A stretch of DNA of 64,000 bases from Actinomadura kijaniata NBRC 14229 (GCF_001552175.1 NZ_BCQR01000048.1:1-64000); one strand, 5' to 3'; shown: positions 9,372 to 18,305, counted from the stretch's first letter. Translations and numbers: made by a program. Notes: generated by a model from the sequence alone, not told the origin.

Positions 9372-10208
9372 ATGGGGGACAGGGTGCGCCGGGACCCGTC
9401 CGGCGGTGGAACGGTCTTCGCGGCGATCCGGCGCAGCAAGCCCTACGGGGTGGTGCGCGACGTCGCCTACCGGATGTACGAACGGCGGGTCGGGCAGTCG
9501 CTGCCCACCGACGTCGTCCCCCGCCATGTCGGCGTGATTCTGGACGGCAACCGCCGCTGGGCCCGCGAGATGGGCCTGCCCGACGTCAACCGCGGCCACC
9601 AGCGCGGCGCCGACAAGATCTCCGACCTGCTCCAGTGGAGCGTCGAGGCGGGCGTGGAGGTGGTCACGCTGTGGCTGCTGTCCACCGACAACCTCAACCG
9701 GCCCGCCCGGGAACTGGAGCCCCTGCTCCAGATCATCGAGAACACCGTCCGGAAGCTGGCCGCCGACGGCTGGCACGTCAAGCCGGTCGGCGCCCTCGAC
9801 CTCCTGCCCGACAAAACCGCACGTGTCCTTAAAGATGCGGGCGAAGCGACATCTGACGCCCCCGGCCTGATTGTGAACGTCGCGGTTGGGTATGGAGGTA
9901 GACGTGAGATCGCTGATGCGGTGCGCTCACTGCTCCTTGAGCAGGCGGGCAGGGGCACCAGCATCGAGGAGCTCGCCGAGGTCCTCGACGTCGAGCACAT
10001 CGCCGAGCATCTCTACACGCGCGGCCAGCCGGACCCCGACCTGGTCATCCGGACCTCGGGGGAACAGCGTTTGTCCGGCTTCATGCTCTGGCAGAGCGCG
10101 CATTCGGAGTTCTACTTCTGCGAGGTCCACTGGCCGGACTTCCGGAAGGTCGACTTCCTGCGGGCTCTGCGGTCGTATGCCGCGCGCCACCGGCGCTTCG
10201 GTTCCTGA
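9372..10208 (+). CDS. Short-chain cis-prenyltransferase (Z-isoprenyl diphosphate synthase)
   Basis: A 278-residue cytosolic/peripheral enzyme of the UppS family. It condenses isopentenyl diphosphate onto an allylic diphosphate in Z configuration. Conserved regions are visible in order: VILDGNRRWA with catalytic D58, the helix GHQRGADKI, WLLSTDNLNRP, VNVAVGYGGRREI, and the C-terminal PDLVIRTSGEQRLSGF/LWQSAHSEF. The overall sequence follows the mycobacterial Rv1086 pattern (omega,E,Z-farnesyl diphosphate synthase) more than long-chain UppS, so a C15 product is likely but inferred. Such products prime decaprenyl/undecaprenyl carrier synthesis. The ATG at 9372 has GAAGGAGA 6 bases upstream. Confidence 0.88.
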   Translation: MGDRVRRDPSGGGTVFAAIRRSKPYGVVRDVAYRMYERRVGQSLPTDVVPRHVGVILDGNRRWAREMGLPDVNRGHQRGADKISDLLQWSVEAGVEVVTLWLLSTDNLNRPARELEPLLQIIENTVRKLAADGWHVKPVGALDLLPDKTARVLKDAGEATSDAPGLIVNVAVGYGGRREIADAVRSLLLEQAGRGTSIEELAEVLDVEHIAEHLYTRGQPDPDLVIRTSGEQRLSGFMLWQSAHSEFYFCEVHWPDFRKVDFLRALRSYAARHRRFGS

Positions 10209-10352
10209 GGGGCCCTCCTCGCTGGCGGAGTCCTCCCCAGCCTTGGAACGTCCCACGCTGACCGCCTCCGGCCGCGTCCGCCCGCCGGCGCGTGCCCTTC
10301 GAGAGACGGACCGGCGCGCCACCGGTAGTTCCCCCATTCCCAGGGAGATCGA

Positions 10353-11711
10353 GTGGCCACAACCCCTCCGCGCCGTCCCGCGTCCGGCCCGTCCGGGCAG
10401 TCCGTCCCCTCGGGGGCGGTGGACCGGCGCACGTACGTCCTCGACACCAGTGTCCTGCTGGCCGACCCGGGAGCGATGACCCGGTTCGCCGAGCACGAGG
10501 TCGTACTCCCCATCGTCGTCATCACCGAACTCGAGGCCAAGCGTCACCACCCCGAGCTCGGCTACTTCGCCCGTCAGGCGCTCCGCACCCTGGACGACCT
10601 GCGGCTGGAGCACGGCCGGCTCGACGAGGCCCTGCCGATCGGCGACCAGGGCGGAACGCTGCGGGTGGAGCTCAACCACTCCGACCCCAGTGTGCTGCCC
10701 GACGGGTTCCGGCTCGGCGACAACGACACCCGCATCCTGTCGGTGGCCGGCTGGCTGGCGCGGGAGGGCCGCGACGTCGTCCTGGTCTCCAAGGACCTGC
10801 CGATGCGCGTCAAGGCGTCGGCGGTGGGCCTGGCCGCCGAGGAGTACCGGGCCGAGATGGTGGTGGAGTCCGGGTGGACCGGCATGCGCGAGCTGGAGGT
10901 CGGCGCCGCGCAGGTCGAGGAGCTGTACGAGACCGGCGGCACGGACCTGGAGGAGGCGCGGGGCCTGCCGTGCCACACCGGGCTGCGGCTGCTGTCGGAA
11001 CGCGGCTCCGCGCTCGCCCGGGTCCAGCCCGACAAGTCGGTGCGGCTGGTGCGCGGCGACCGGGAGGCGTTCGGGCTGCGCGGCCGGTCCGCCGAGCAGC
11101 GCATCGCCCTGGACCTGCTGATGGACGAGGAGATCGGCATCGTCTCGCTGGGCGGGCGCGCCGGGACCGGCAAGTCGGCGCTGGCGCTGTGCGCGGGCCT
11201 GGAGGCCGTGCTGGAGCGGGGCCGGCATCGCAAGGTCGTGGTGTTCCGGCCGCTGTACGCGGTCGGCGGCCAGGAGCTGGGCTACCTGCCGGGCACCGAG
11301 GGCGACAAGATGTCGCCGTGGGCCCAGGCGGTCTACGACACGCTCTCGGCCGTGACGACGCCCGAGGTCATCGAGGAGGTGCTGGACCGGGGGATGCTGG
11401 AGGTGCTGCCGCTCACCCACATCCGGGGCCGGTCGCTGCACGACTCGTTCGTGATCGTGGACGAGGCGCAGTCGCTGGAGCGCGGTGTGCTGCTGACGGT
11501 GCTGTCACGGATCGGCGCGGGCTCGCGGGTGGTGCTCACCCACGACGTCGCCCAGCGCGACAACCTGCGGGTCGGGCGGCACGACGGCATCGCGGCGGTC
11601 GTGGAGCGGCTCAAGGGCCACCCGCTGTTCGCGCACGTGACGCTGACGCGTTCGGAGCGCTCGCCGATCGCGGCGCTGGTCACCGACATGCTCGGCGACG
11701 TCACCGGATAA
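10353..11711 (+). CDS. PhoH-family ATPase with N-terminal PIN domain (PhoH2)
   Basis: A 452-residue cytosolic protein. The N-terminal PIN domain (residues 25-165) starts with [13 protein letters not shown] containing acidic D31 and further acidic residues in GDNDTRIL; it should be an RNase. The C-terminal PhoH domain (250-452) has a Walker [13 protein letters not shown] with K274 and a Walker [14 protein letters not shown]-PhoH fusions (PhoH2, Rv1095 type) unwind and cleave RNA in an ATP-dependent way. The GTG at 10353 follows AGGGAG by 6 bases. A 9-bp stem lies 19 bases after the stop codon. Confidence 0.87.
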   Translation: MATTPPRRPASGPSGQSVPSGAVDRRTYVLDTSVLLADPGAMTRFAEHEVVLPIVVITELEAKRHHPELGYFARQALRTLDDLRLEHGRLDEALPIGDQGGTLRVELNHSDPSVLPDGFRLGDNDTRILSVAGWLAREGRDVVLVSKDLPMRVKASAVGLAAEEYRAEMVVESGWTGMRELEVGAAQVEELYETGGTDLEEARGLPCHTGLRLLSERGSALARVQPDKSVRLVRGDREAFGLRGRSAEQRIALDLLMDEEIGIVSLGGRAGTGKSALALCAGLEAVLERGRHRKVVVFRPLYAVGGQELGYLPGTEGDKMSPWAQAVYDTLSAVTTPEVIEEVLDRGMLEVLPLTHIRGRSLHDSFVIVDEAQSLERGVLLTVLSRIGAGSRVVLTHDVAQRDNLRVGRHDGIAAVVERLKGHPLFAHVTLTRSERSPIAALVTDMLGDVTG

Positions 11712-11730
11712 AAGCCGACAAATAGTTACA

Positions 11731-11774
11731 CAAGGGGCGTTTCGGGGGCTTTTCGGCCGCCGGGGCGCCCCTTG
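11731..11774 (+). terminator. Terminator-like hairpin after the PhoH gene
   Basis: Arms CAAGGGGCG (11731-11739) and CGCCCCTTG (11766-11774) pair perfectly over 9 bp and enclose a 26-base GC-rich loop. There is no U tract, as is usual in high-GC actinomycetes. Confidence 0.6.
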
Positions 11775-11839
11775 GCGCGTGTGGCAGGGGCTGTCGATTC
11801 CGTCGCGGAGAGTGATCGTTAAACATCAATCCGTGTACT

Positions 11840-11855
11840 TGTGATGAAGGTCACA
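11840..11855. promoter_or_regulatory. Consensus Crp-family binding site
   Basis: TGTGA-TGAAGG-TCACA matches the TGTGA-N6-TCACA consensus at all ten specific positions. In mycobacteria and streptomycetes Crp homologues bind this motif, and Rv3676 acts at the rpfA muralytic gene. It lies 319 bases upstream of the TTG start of the first transglycosylase-like gene, ahead of the long leader, and more than 100 bases after the PhoH stop. Binding and target are inferred. Confidence 0.65.
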
Positions 11856-11869
11856 TGAACTAAGGCAGA

Positions 11870-12158
11870 AGTAAAGAAACCCTGTACTGGCTGGGGTTTT
11901 GCCATTTCTTGGGGTGAGTTGACAACCGCCCCGCCCAGAGCATCTGTCTCGATTTGGTTGCGGAGCATCCCTCGGCTTCGGGCATTGTGTGTCCCCGTAA
12001 GCACCCCGAGTGGGGCGAAGCCGGCCAACGCGGACCCTGATCCCGGCCGGAGCGCGCCGCTCAGGGCCGGGGCCGTCCGGAACACGGGCGGCGGCCGGGC
12101 CAGGGGTGAAGGCACTCGCCCGCGTGTCCATGCGCGTGCGACCGTCGGAAGGACCGCC
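11870..12158 (+). promoter_or_regulatory. Long structured leader of the first transglycosylase-like gene
   Basis: About 290 bases with no convincing coding start. An 8-bp stem CGGCTTCG (11973-11980)/CGAAGCCG (12016-12023) encloses a smaller CCCC-GAGT-GGGG hairpin, and further GC-rich stems follow up to the GGAAGGA ribosome-binding site at 12147-12153. Muralytic genes in actinomycetes often carry c-di-AMP riboswitches here, but the conserved motifs of that class were not found. The transcript start is unknown. Confidence 0.4.
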
Positions 12159-13091
12159 TTGCTCGGAGACTCGTTCGGGTCCCCCAGGCGCGACGATCGA
12201 CACAACCCCCGGGGCGCGGAGTCCGAACCCCCGCAGGGGGCGGCCCATCCGCTCGCCGAGCACCCCGAGGACCGCAAGGTCGCGGGCGCGGCGTTCACCG
12301 GCCCGTCCGGGAGCGGCGACAGCCGCTCCGGCGACACCGCCGGGCTGCCGCCGGTCGGCGGCGGCGGACCCGCCCCGCTGGTCGTGGTCGACCCGCTGGC
12401 CGGCCCGCCCGCCAAGGGCGCGCGCTCCGGCCGCGCCGGACTGAAGATCGCCGCGGTGGCCGCCGGCGTGGCCGTGGTGGTGGGCGGCGGCTCGGTCGCC
12501 GCGTTCGCGCTCACCGGCGACTCCAAGCCGCAGGCCGCACCCGGCGCCAAGCCGTCCGACGCCCAGCCGCTGGCCGACGCCGCCGCGCCGGTCGACCCGA
12601 TGCTGGAGCAGCAGATGCGCCGCAAGGCCGCGTTCGAGCGCGCCTCCCGGGCGATCCGCGGCTCCTCCGGCAAGAACCCCAAACTGCTGCCCAAGGGCGA
12701 GCCGATCCCCACCGAGAAGCCCAAGTCCGCGAGCAAGGGCGACAAGGACAACGGCGGTGGCGGCGCGGGCCCCGACCCGATGCCCGCCGGCGAGGCGCAG
12801 CAGGTCGCCAAGGCGATGCTCCCGTCCTACGGCATGGGTGGCAGCGGCCAGTTCGCCTGCCTGGTGAAGCTGTGGAACAAGGAGAGCGGCTGGCGCGTCA
12901 CCGCCCAGAACCCGAGCTCCGGTGCCTACGGCATCCCGCAGGCACTGCCCGGCACCAAGATGGCCAGCGCGGGCTCCGACTGGCGCACCAACGCCCGGAC
13001 CCAGATCAAGTGGGGCCTCGGTTACATCAAGAACCGCTACAAGACGCCCTGCGGCGCCTGGTCGCACTCCCAGCGCGTCGGCTGGTACTGA
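12159..13091 (+). CDS. Membrane-anchored lytic transglycosylase-like protein (paralogue 1)
   Basis: About 310 residues. A polar cytoplasmic N-terminus is followed by a single hydrophobic segment (AAVAAGVAVVVGGGSVAAFAL, about residues 91-113), a Pro/Lys-rich linker and a C-terminal lysozyme-like domain of about 85 residues. That domain reads CLVKLWNKESGW, then SSGAYGIPQALPGTKMASAG, then QIKWGLGYIKNRY and ends GWY. The ESGW glutamate is the expected catalytic acid of soluble transglycosylase folds, which cleave the glycan strand of peptidoglycan. The TTG at 12159 is chosen for its GGAAGGA site 5 bases upstream; an upstream in-frame start would put the leader into protein. First of three tandem paralogues. 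Confidence 0.75.
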   Translation: MLGDSFGSPRRDDRHNPRGAESEPPQGAAHPLAEHPEDRKVAGAAFTGPSGSGDSRSGDTAGLPPVGGGGPAPLVVVDPLAGPPAKGARSGRAGLKIAAVAAGVAVVVGGGSVAAFALTGDSKPQAAPGAKPSDAQPLADAAAPVDPMLEQQMRRKAAFERASRAIRGSSGKNPKLLPKGEPIPTEKPKSASKGDKDNGGGGAGPDPMPAGEAQQVAKAMLPSYGMGGSGQFACLVKLWNKESGWRVTAQNPSSGAYGIPQALPGTKMASAGSDWRTNARTQIKWGLGYIKNRYKTPCGAWSHSQRVGWY

Positions 13092-13107
13092 GGCACACAC
13101 CCTGACT

Positions 13108-13142
13108 CCGGGCGGCCGGTCACCACGGCCGCGACCGCCCGG
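13108..13142 (+). terminator. Hairpin after paralogue 1
   Basis: CCGGGCGG (13108-13115) pairs with CCGCCCGG (13135-13142); an alternative inner stem GCGGCCG/CGGCCGC (13112-13118/13126-13132) can form. It begins 17 bases after the stop codon and has no U tract. Confidence 0.5.
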
Positions 13143-13509
13143 TGGGGCGCACCGCTCATGACGGTGCCGCCCCGACCGAAGGCGCACGGAGCCCTCCGTG
13201 CGAGCACGATGCCGCGATGACGCGGCCGGCCTCCTCGACAGGCCCACAAACGGCGCGAACGCATCCGGCGTTCGGCGCCCAGATCCCCTGAGCGGGGACG
13301 CCGCCTCCCGCGCGTCCGCCGCCACTCACCTCGGATCGCGCGCAGCCACCCCCCACGGGTGCCGCTGCCCGCGTGCCCTCCCGCGCAGCCGCCACCGGCG
13401 CGCTGCGCCCAGCCCCCGGTCGTCCCCCCGTTCCCGGGTGGGTCCGGGCTGCCCCGAGGTGGTCACCCGCTGGACCGACCGGTCCGTCCAGCATGATGAA
13501 AGGTCTGCT
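13143..13509 (+). other. Non-coding gap between paralogues 1 and 2
   Basis: A 367-base stretch without a convincing gene. Frames that run through it lack ribosome-binding sites and have no family match. It is GC- and Pro/Arg-codon-rich and ends in the GAAAGG site (13498-13503) of paralogue 2. No promoter, riboswitch or second Crp box was recognised. Confidence 0.5.
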
Positions 13510-14019
13510 TTGTCCCGTAAGTCGTCGCGTCGTTCCGCCGCCCGCCGTTCCGCCACCCTGCTGGCCGCCGCCACCCTGTCCTTCGGCGTCGTCGCCGAGA
13601 CCGTTCCCGCCCAGGCGGCCGCCCCCACCTCGGTGTCGGCCTCGGCGCCGTCCTCGGCCCGGACCGCCCAGGTCGCCGCCGTCACGGCCAAGGCCAAGAA
13701 GAAGAAGCTCTCCCGCGCCGCGCGCAACAAGGCCATCGCCAAGAAGATGGTCGCCAAGCGCGGCTGGTCCAACCGCCAGTACAAGTGCCTGGTGAAGCTG
13801 TGGAACAAGGAGAGCGGCTGGAACCACAAGGCGCGCAACCGCTCGTCCGGCGCCTACGGCGTCCCGCAGGCGCTGCCCGGCCGCAAGATGGCCAGCGCGG
13901 GCAAGGACTGGCGCACCAACCCCGCGACCCAGATCAAGTGGGGACTGAGGTACATCAAGGGCCGGTACAAGACGCCCTGCGGCGCGCTGGGTCACTTCCA
14001 CTCGCGCGGCTGGTACTAA
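13510..14019 (+). CDS. Secreted lytic transglycosylase-like protein (paralogue 2)
   Basis: A 169-residue exported protein. A basic start (SRKSSRRSAARRS) and a hydrophobic core (ATLLAAATLSFGVVA) end at a likely signal-peptidase site near AQAAA. After a Lys/Ala-rich spacer the 80-residue catalytic domain reads CLVKLWNKESGW, SSGAYGVPQALPGRKMASAG, QIKWGLRYIKGRY and ends GWY, closely matching paralogue 1. The TTG at 13510 is preferred because GAAAGG lies 6 bases upstream and it gives a clean signal peptide. A strong terminator follows. Expected role: glycan-strand cleavage during growth or spore germination; inferred from family only. Confidence 0.78.
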   Translation: MSRKSSRRSAARRSATLLAAATLSFGVVAETVPAQAAAPTSVSASAPSSARTAQVAAVTAKAKKKKLSRAARNKAIAKKMVAKRGWSNRQYKCLVKLWNKESGWNHKARNRSSGAYGVPQALPGRKMASAGKDWRTNPATQIKWGLRYIKGRYKTPCGALGHFHSRGWY

Positions 14020-14100
14020 ACGGGGCATAGCGCACGGGTGCTCCGCGCATCCGGCCCGGAAATCGGGTGGTGCGCGACGTTCGTCCGTTCACCGTGACGG

Positions 14101-14127
14101 AGGGGCGGGCTCCGGCCCGCCCCTTTT
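14101..14127 (+). terminator. Rho-independent terminator after paralogue 2
   Basis: GGGGCGGGC (14102-14110) and GCCCGCCCC (14115-14123) form a perfect 9-bp stem with a TCCG loop, followed directly by TTTT. One of the few classical U-tailed terminators in the window. It means paralogue 3 must start downstream of 14127. Confidence 0.9.
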
Positions 14128-14231
14128 GTCCGCCCGCTCGGGCACCGCACGCCAACGGTTCGGCAAAGGCCCGGTCCGGGAGCGCGGAATCTGTGGCCCG
14201 CCGTGTCGCGGACCGCTGCACGCTACTCCGC

Positions 14232-14729
14232 GTGTCCTCTCTCACACGCACCGTAGTGCGGATCGTCTCGCTCGGCTCCGCGACCGCGCTGGTCTGCGCG
14301 CCGCTGGCGACCTCCCCCATGGGGAACGCCGCCGCCGACCGCGGCGCGGCGCCCACCGCGACGGCGAACCAGCAGCAGGTCCACGAACGCCGGGAACTGA
14401 AGCTGCGCGGCCGGATGGGACGCGCGGAGCGCAACAAGCTGATCGCGCACACGATGATGGCGCGGTACGGCTGGCGCAACTCCCGCCAGTTCCGCTGCCT
14501 GGAGCGCCTGTGGGCGCGCGAGAGCCGCTGGAACGAACGGGCCCACAACGCGTCCACCGGCGCCTACGGCATCCCGCAGGCGCTGCCCGGCACCAAGATG
14601 GCCAGCGCGGGCTCCGACTGGCGCACCGATCCCCGCACGCAGGTCCGCTGGGGGCTGCGCTACATCAAGAACCGCTACGGGTCCCCTTGCTCTGCCTGGA
14701 ATCACCTTCAGGCTTCCGGGTGGTACTGA
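14232..14729 (+). CDS. Secreted lytic transglycosylase-like protein (paralogue 3)
   Basis: A 165-residue exported protein with signal segment VVRIVSLGSATALVCAPLA and the same C-terminal domain as its two upstream neighbours (CLERLWARESRWNERAHN, STGAYGIPQALPGTKMASAG, QVRWGLRYIKNRY, ending GWY). The catalytic-type glutamate is kept in ARESRW. The GTG at 14232 is chosen because it gives a standard signal peptide and lies after the terminator at 14101-14127; an upstream GTG at 14067 would run through that terminator. No clear ribosome-binding site is visible. It is the most diverged of the three. Confidence 0.75.
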   Translation: MSSLTRTVVRIVSLGSATALVCAPLATSPMGNAAADRGAAPTATANQQQVHERRELKLRGRMGRAERNKLIAHTMMARYGWRNSRQFRCLERLWARESRWNERAHNASTGAYGIPQALPGTKMASAGSDWRTDPRTQVRWGLRYIKNRYGSPCSAWNHLQASGWY

Positions 14730-14789
14730 GCGGGAAGCCCTCGTGGGGCTCCGCCGTATACCCATGGCCTCCGGGATCGGCCCTTGTGG

Positions 14790-16196
14790 TCAGGTTCGGT
14801 CGTGGTTCGTCATCGACAGCACGTCCAGGGCCGCGTCCAACTGCTCCTCGGTGAGCTTGCCCTCCTTGACGTAGCCGCGTTCCAGGACCACCTGGCGGAT
14901 CGTCTTGCGCTCCGCCAGGGCCTGCTTGGCGACCTTGGCGGCCTCCTCGTAGCCGATGTAGCGGTTCAGCGGCGTCACGATGGACGGGGACGACTCGGCG
15001 TACTCGCGGGCCCTCTCCTCGTCGGCCTCGACGCCGTCGATCGTGCGGTCGGCCAGCAGGCGGGAGGCGTTGGCCAGCAGGGTGATCGACTCCAGGACGT
15101 TGCGGGCGAGCATCGGCAGCATCACGTTGAGCTCGAAGTTGCCCGACGCGCCGCCGAACGTGATCGCCGCGTCGTTGCCGATGACCTGCGCGGCGACCTG
15201 GGCGACCGCCTCGGGCACCACCGGGTTCACCTTGCCCGGCATGATCGAGGAACCGGGCTGCAGGTCGGGCAGGCGGATCTCGGCCAGCCCCGCGCGCGGG
15301 CCCGAGCCCATCCAGCGCAGGTCGTTGGCGATCTTGGTGAGGGAGACGGCGATCGTCTTGAGCGCGCCGGAGACCTCCACCAGGCCGTCCCGGGCGCCCT
15401 GCGCCTCGAAGTGGTCGCGGGCCTCGGTGAGGGGCAGGCCGGTGGCGCGGGCGATCTCCTCGATGACGCGCGAGGAGAAGCCCTCGGGGGTGTTGATGCC
15501 GGTGCCGACCGCCGTGCCGCCCAGCGGGAGCTCGGCGAGCCGGGGCAGCGCCGCCTCCAGGCGCTCCACGCCGTACCGGATCTGCGCCGCGTAGCCGCCG
15601 AACTCCTGGCCCAGCGTCACCGGCGTCGCGTCCATCAGGTGCGTGCGCCCGGACTTCACCACACGGGCGAACTCGACCGCCTTGCGGCCCAGCGACGCCT
15701 CCAGGTGCCGCAGCGCCGGGATCAGGTCGTTGACGACCGCGCCGGTCGCCGCGATGTGGATCGAGGACGGGAACACGTCGTTGGACGACTGGGACGCGTT
15801 GACGTGGTCGTTGGGGTGGACCGGCCGGCCCAGGCGCTCCTGGGCGAGGGTGGCGATGACCTCGTTGGCGTTCATGTTCGAGGAGGTGCCGGAGCCGGTC
15901 TGGAAGACGTCGATGGGGAACTGGTCGTTCCAGCGGCCCGCGGCGACCTCCCGGGCGGCCTCCCGGATCGCGGCGGCCAGGTCCTCCGGGATGACGCCGA
16001 GCTCGGCGTTCACGGTCGCCGCGGCGGCCTTGATCTGGCCGAGCGCCGCGACGTGCGCGGGCTCCAGGCCCCGGCCGGAGATCGGGAAGTTCTCCACGGC
16101 CCGCTGCGTCTGCGCGCGCCACTTCGCCGTCGCGGGAACCCGCACCTCCCCCATCGAGTCGTGCTCGATCCGGAACTCCCCGGCCTGCTCGGTCAT
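14790..16196 (-). CDS. fumC: Fumarate hydratase, class II
   Basis: A 468-residue, iron-independent, homotetrameric fumarase of the TCA cycle (fumarate to L-malate). Hallmarks are [14 protein letters not shown] (substrate loop), the [16 protein letters not shown] catalytic region, and the superfamily signature [12 protein letters not shown]. Length is normal. The ATG at 16196 follows GAGGTGG by about 6-7 bases on the minus strand. A class I fumarase gene lies about 3.7 kb away, so the cell has both oxygen-stable and iron-sulfur forms. The same fumC and class I fumarase linkage occurs in Streptomyces. Confidence 0.95.
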   Translation of the reverse strand: MTEQAGEFRIEHDSMGEVRVPATAKWRAQTQRAVENFPISGRGLEPAHVAALGQIKAAAATVNAELGVIPEDLAAAIREAAREVAAGRWNDQFPIDVFQTGSGTSSNMNANEVIATLAQERLGRPVHPNDHVNASQSSNDVFPSSIHIAATGAVVNDLIPALRHLEASLGRKAVEFARVVKSGRTHLMDATPVTLGQEFGGYAAQIRYGVERLEAALPRLAELPLGGTAVGTGINTPEGFSSRVIEEIARATGLPLTEARDHFEAQGARDGLVEVSGALKTIAVSLTKIANDLRWMGSGPRAGLAEIRLPDLQPGSSIMPGKVNPVVPEAVAQVAAQVIGNDAAITFGGASGNFELNVMLPMLARNVLESITLLANASRLLADRTIDGVEADEERAREYAESSPSIVTPLNRYIGYEEAAKVAKQALAERKTIRQVVLERGYVKEGKLTEEQLDAALDVLSMTNHDRT

Positions 16197-16338
16197 CGTC
16201 GACCACCTCACTCAGCGAACGTGCGTGCCCTGCACCATGCATAGCTTCTGATCGACATGGGCCATTCCCCGTTCCGGCGGTCGCATCCGGGCGCAGCCGT
16301 CGGCTCCTTTCCGGACGTCTCCTCCGGAGGGAGAACCG

Positions 16339-17043
16339 ATGACCCTGCATGACGAGAACACCGCGCGGCGCCGCCTGGCGTGGATCGGAGCGGCGGTGGC
16401 GCTGGTGCTGGCCGCGGTCGCGTACCGGCCGGGAACCGCCCCCGGCGGCCCCCTCGCGCTCGCGCCGACGCCGCTCGGCTACCGGGCCGTGCCGGGGGAG
16501 GACGCGGCCACCGCGCCGCGCCGTCTCGCCGACGCGGCGCGGCGCGCCCCGGACCGTTCCGGGAGCGGCCGGTACGGCTACCGGACGACCGTGGAGTGGT
16601 ACCGGGTGGAATCGCGGATCTCAGGGCGTGTCCGCGCCGAGGGCCACCGGCTGCGCCGTGAGGCGTGGGCGGCCCCCGACGGTTCCGGCCGGGAGATCGT
16701 GGCGGAGGAGGGCGGGCCGCGCACCGACGAGCGGCGCGATCCGGCTCCCGTCGCCCCCGAGGACCTCCGAGACCCCGAGGGCTGCCTGACCGCGCTCCGC
16801 GAGGCCCATGAACGGGGCCCGGTGCCGCCGTCCCGTCGCGCCTCGCTCCTGCGGGCCCTGGCCGGGCTTCCGGGGCCGCGTCACCAGGGCCGGGTGACCG
16901 ACCGCGCCGGACGCCGCGGCCTGGCGGTCGGCGTCGACCTCGGCCCGGTCCAGGTGATCCTCATCTTCGATGAGCGCGACGGAGATCTCCTCGGGACGGA
17001 GGAGGTCCTGTCGGGGCCCGCCGCGCTCAGGACTTCTTGGTGA
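16339..17043 (+). CDS. Hypothetical membrane-anchored protein, 234 aa
   Basis: One N-terminal hydrophobic segment (about residues 13-29, AWIGAAVALVLAAVAY) anchors an Arg/Glu-rich extracytoplasmic domain. No family was recognised; the fold pattern (YGYRTTVEWYRVESRISG, followed by strand-rich repeats) recalls CU044_5270-type actinobacterial membrane proteins, but that is only an impression. The ATG at 16339 has GGAGGGAG just upstream. It is divergent from fumC, and its last 17 bases overlap the 3' end of the convergent kinase gene. Confidence 0.6.
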   Translation: MTLHDENTARRRLAWIGAAVALVLAAVAYRPGTAPGGPLALAPTPLGYRAVPGEDAATAPRRLADAARRAPDRSGSGRYGYRTTVEWYRVESRISGRVRAEGHRLRREAWAAPDGSGREIVAEEGGPRTDERRDPAPVAPEDLRDPEGCLTALREAHERGPVPPSRRASLLRALAGLPGPRHQGRVTDRAGRRGLAVGVDLGPVQVILIFDERDGDLLGTEEVLSGPAALRTSW

Positions 17044-18292
17044 TCGTGTAGGACTTGCGCTGCCCCGGCTTGCCGGGCGGCTGCTGCTCGCCCTTCACCC
17101 ACACGTCGCAGGCCGACGGGTCGTAGACCACCACGTTCAGGCGGGGCTGGTCGTACTGGCGGACCGCGCCGCGCGGGAGCGTCTCGTTGGCGAGCACCTG
17201 GAGGGTCCGGGCCGGCTCCGCCACGAAGATCTTGCAGGTGTCGCCGGTGGCGCGGATCACCAGCGTCGTGTCGCCGGCCGGGGCGGGCGGCGCGCTCCGC
17301 GTGGCGTCGGGCTGCTGGCGGCCGGTGGGCGAGGGGCCGGGGCTCTCCCGCATCATCCCCACGACCAGGGCGGTCGCGCCGATGCCGCAGGACGCGACGA
17401 TCGCGCTCACCAGCGCCACCACCAGCAGCAGCCGGTAGCGCGGGTCGGGGGCGCCGCGGCGGCGCGCCGACCGCGGCCCGGCGATGGCGCGATCCAGCTT
17501 GTCCACCGCGCGCTCGTGGCTGAGCCGCCGGGTCGGGTTCTTCTCCAGCAGGCCGGACACCACCGGCGCCAGCGGGCCCGCGTTGGGCATGGGCGGGGTG
17601 GACTCGTTGGCCAGGGCGCTGAGGGTGGCGATGACGTTCTCGCGCTCGAACGGCGGGCGGCCCTCCAGCGCGGCGTACAGGGTCGCGCCCAGCGACCACA
17701 GGTCCGACTGCGGGGTCGCCTTGCGCCCGGCCGCCACCTCGGGCGCGACGTAGGCGGGCGAGCCCATGAAGTGGCCGGTCTTGGTGAGGCTGGTCGAACC
17801 GTCGGAGAACGCCAGCCCGAAGTCGGTGAGCACGACCCGGTCGCCGTCCAGCATGACGTTGGACGGCTTGAGGTCGCGGTGCACGATCCCGGCCTTGTGC
17901 GCGATGGCCAGCGCGTCCAGCAGACGGCGGCCGATGTGCGCGACCCGTTCGGGCGGCAGCGGCCCGGAGCGCTCGATGAGCTCCTCCAGGCTGGGCGCCT
18001 CGATCAGCTCCATCACGATCCACGGCCGCCCGGCCTCGATGACGACGTCGTAGACCTCGATGATGGAGTCCGCGCGCAGCTGGGCGGGCGCGCGCGCCTC
18101 GCGCAGGGTGCGGCGGTAGAAGAGCACCCGGTCGTTCTCGGAGAGGTCGTCGGGCAGCCGCAACTCCTTGATCGCCACCGCGCGATCGAGGAGGTCGTCG
18201 TGGCCGCGCCAGACGGTGCCGTTGGCACCCTGACCGATTTCCGAGACCAGCCGGTAGCGCGTCGCGAGCACGAGGCGCTCTGACTGAGACAT
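17027..18292 (-). CDS. Transmembrane Ser/Thr protein kinase (PknB/Hanks type)
   Basis: A 421-residue receptor-like kinase. Cytoplasmic kinase domain at residues 13-270: glycine loop GQGANGTV, ATP-anchoring K42 in VAIKE, catalytic loop VHRDLKPSN with D140, DFG with D157, APE as VAPEVA. A basic juxtamembrane stretch precedes one transmembrane helix (about 287-310), and a roughly 110-residue extracellular domain with three cysteines follows. No PASTA repeats are present, so the ligand is unknown. A TATCTT -10-like box 7 bases before the ATG predicts a leaderless transcript, and a dyad at 18328-18341 overlaps its upstream region. It is divergent from a second kinase gene. Confidence 0.9.
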   Translation of the reverse strand: MSQSERLVLATRYRLVSEIGQGANGTVWRGHDDLLDRAVAIKELRLPDDLSENDRVLFYRRTLREARAPAQLRADSIIEVYDVVIEAGRPWIVMELIEAPSLEELIERSGPLPPERVAHIGRRLLDALAIAHKAGIVHRDLKPSNVMLDGDRVVLTDFGLAFSDGSTSLTKTGHFMGSPAYVAPEVAAGRKATPQSDLWSLGATLYAALEGRPPFERENVIATLSALANESTPPMPNAGPLAPVVSGLLEKNPTRRLSHERAVDKLDRAIAGPRSARRRGAPDPRYRLLLVVALVSAIVASCGIGATALVVGMMRESPGPSPTGRQQPDATRSAPPAPAGDTTLVIRATGDTCKIFVAEPARTLQVLANETLPRGAVRQYDQPRLNVVVYDPSACDVWVKGEQQPPGKPGQRKSYTITKKS

Positions 18293-18299
18293 GGCCGAA

Positions 18300-18305
18300 A
18301 AGATA
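18300..18305 (-). promoter_or_regulatory. -10 box of the minus-strand kinase (leaderless)
   Basis: TATCTT on the minus strand (18305 to 18300), 7 bases from the ATG at 18292 with no ribosome-binding site between. The spacing predicts transcription starting at the start codon. Confidence 0.5.

Noticed and set aside
11870-12158. c-di-AMP (ydaO-type) riboswitch before the first transglycosylase-like gene
   Set aside because: GGGGTGA strings are present, but the conserved CCGACAGCTAAC-like core and its pairing partners are not. Context alone is not enough.
13198-13509. Upstream extension of paralogue 2
   Set aside because: It would put a long polar stretch before the signal peptide; the TTG at 13510 has a good ribosome-binding site.
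14067-14231. Upstream start of paralogue 3 at 14067
   Set aside because: That frame runs through a strong terminator at 14101-14127 and would displace the signal peptide.
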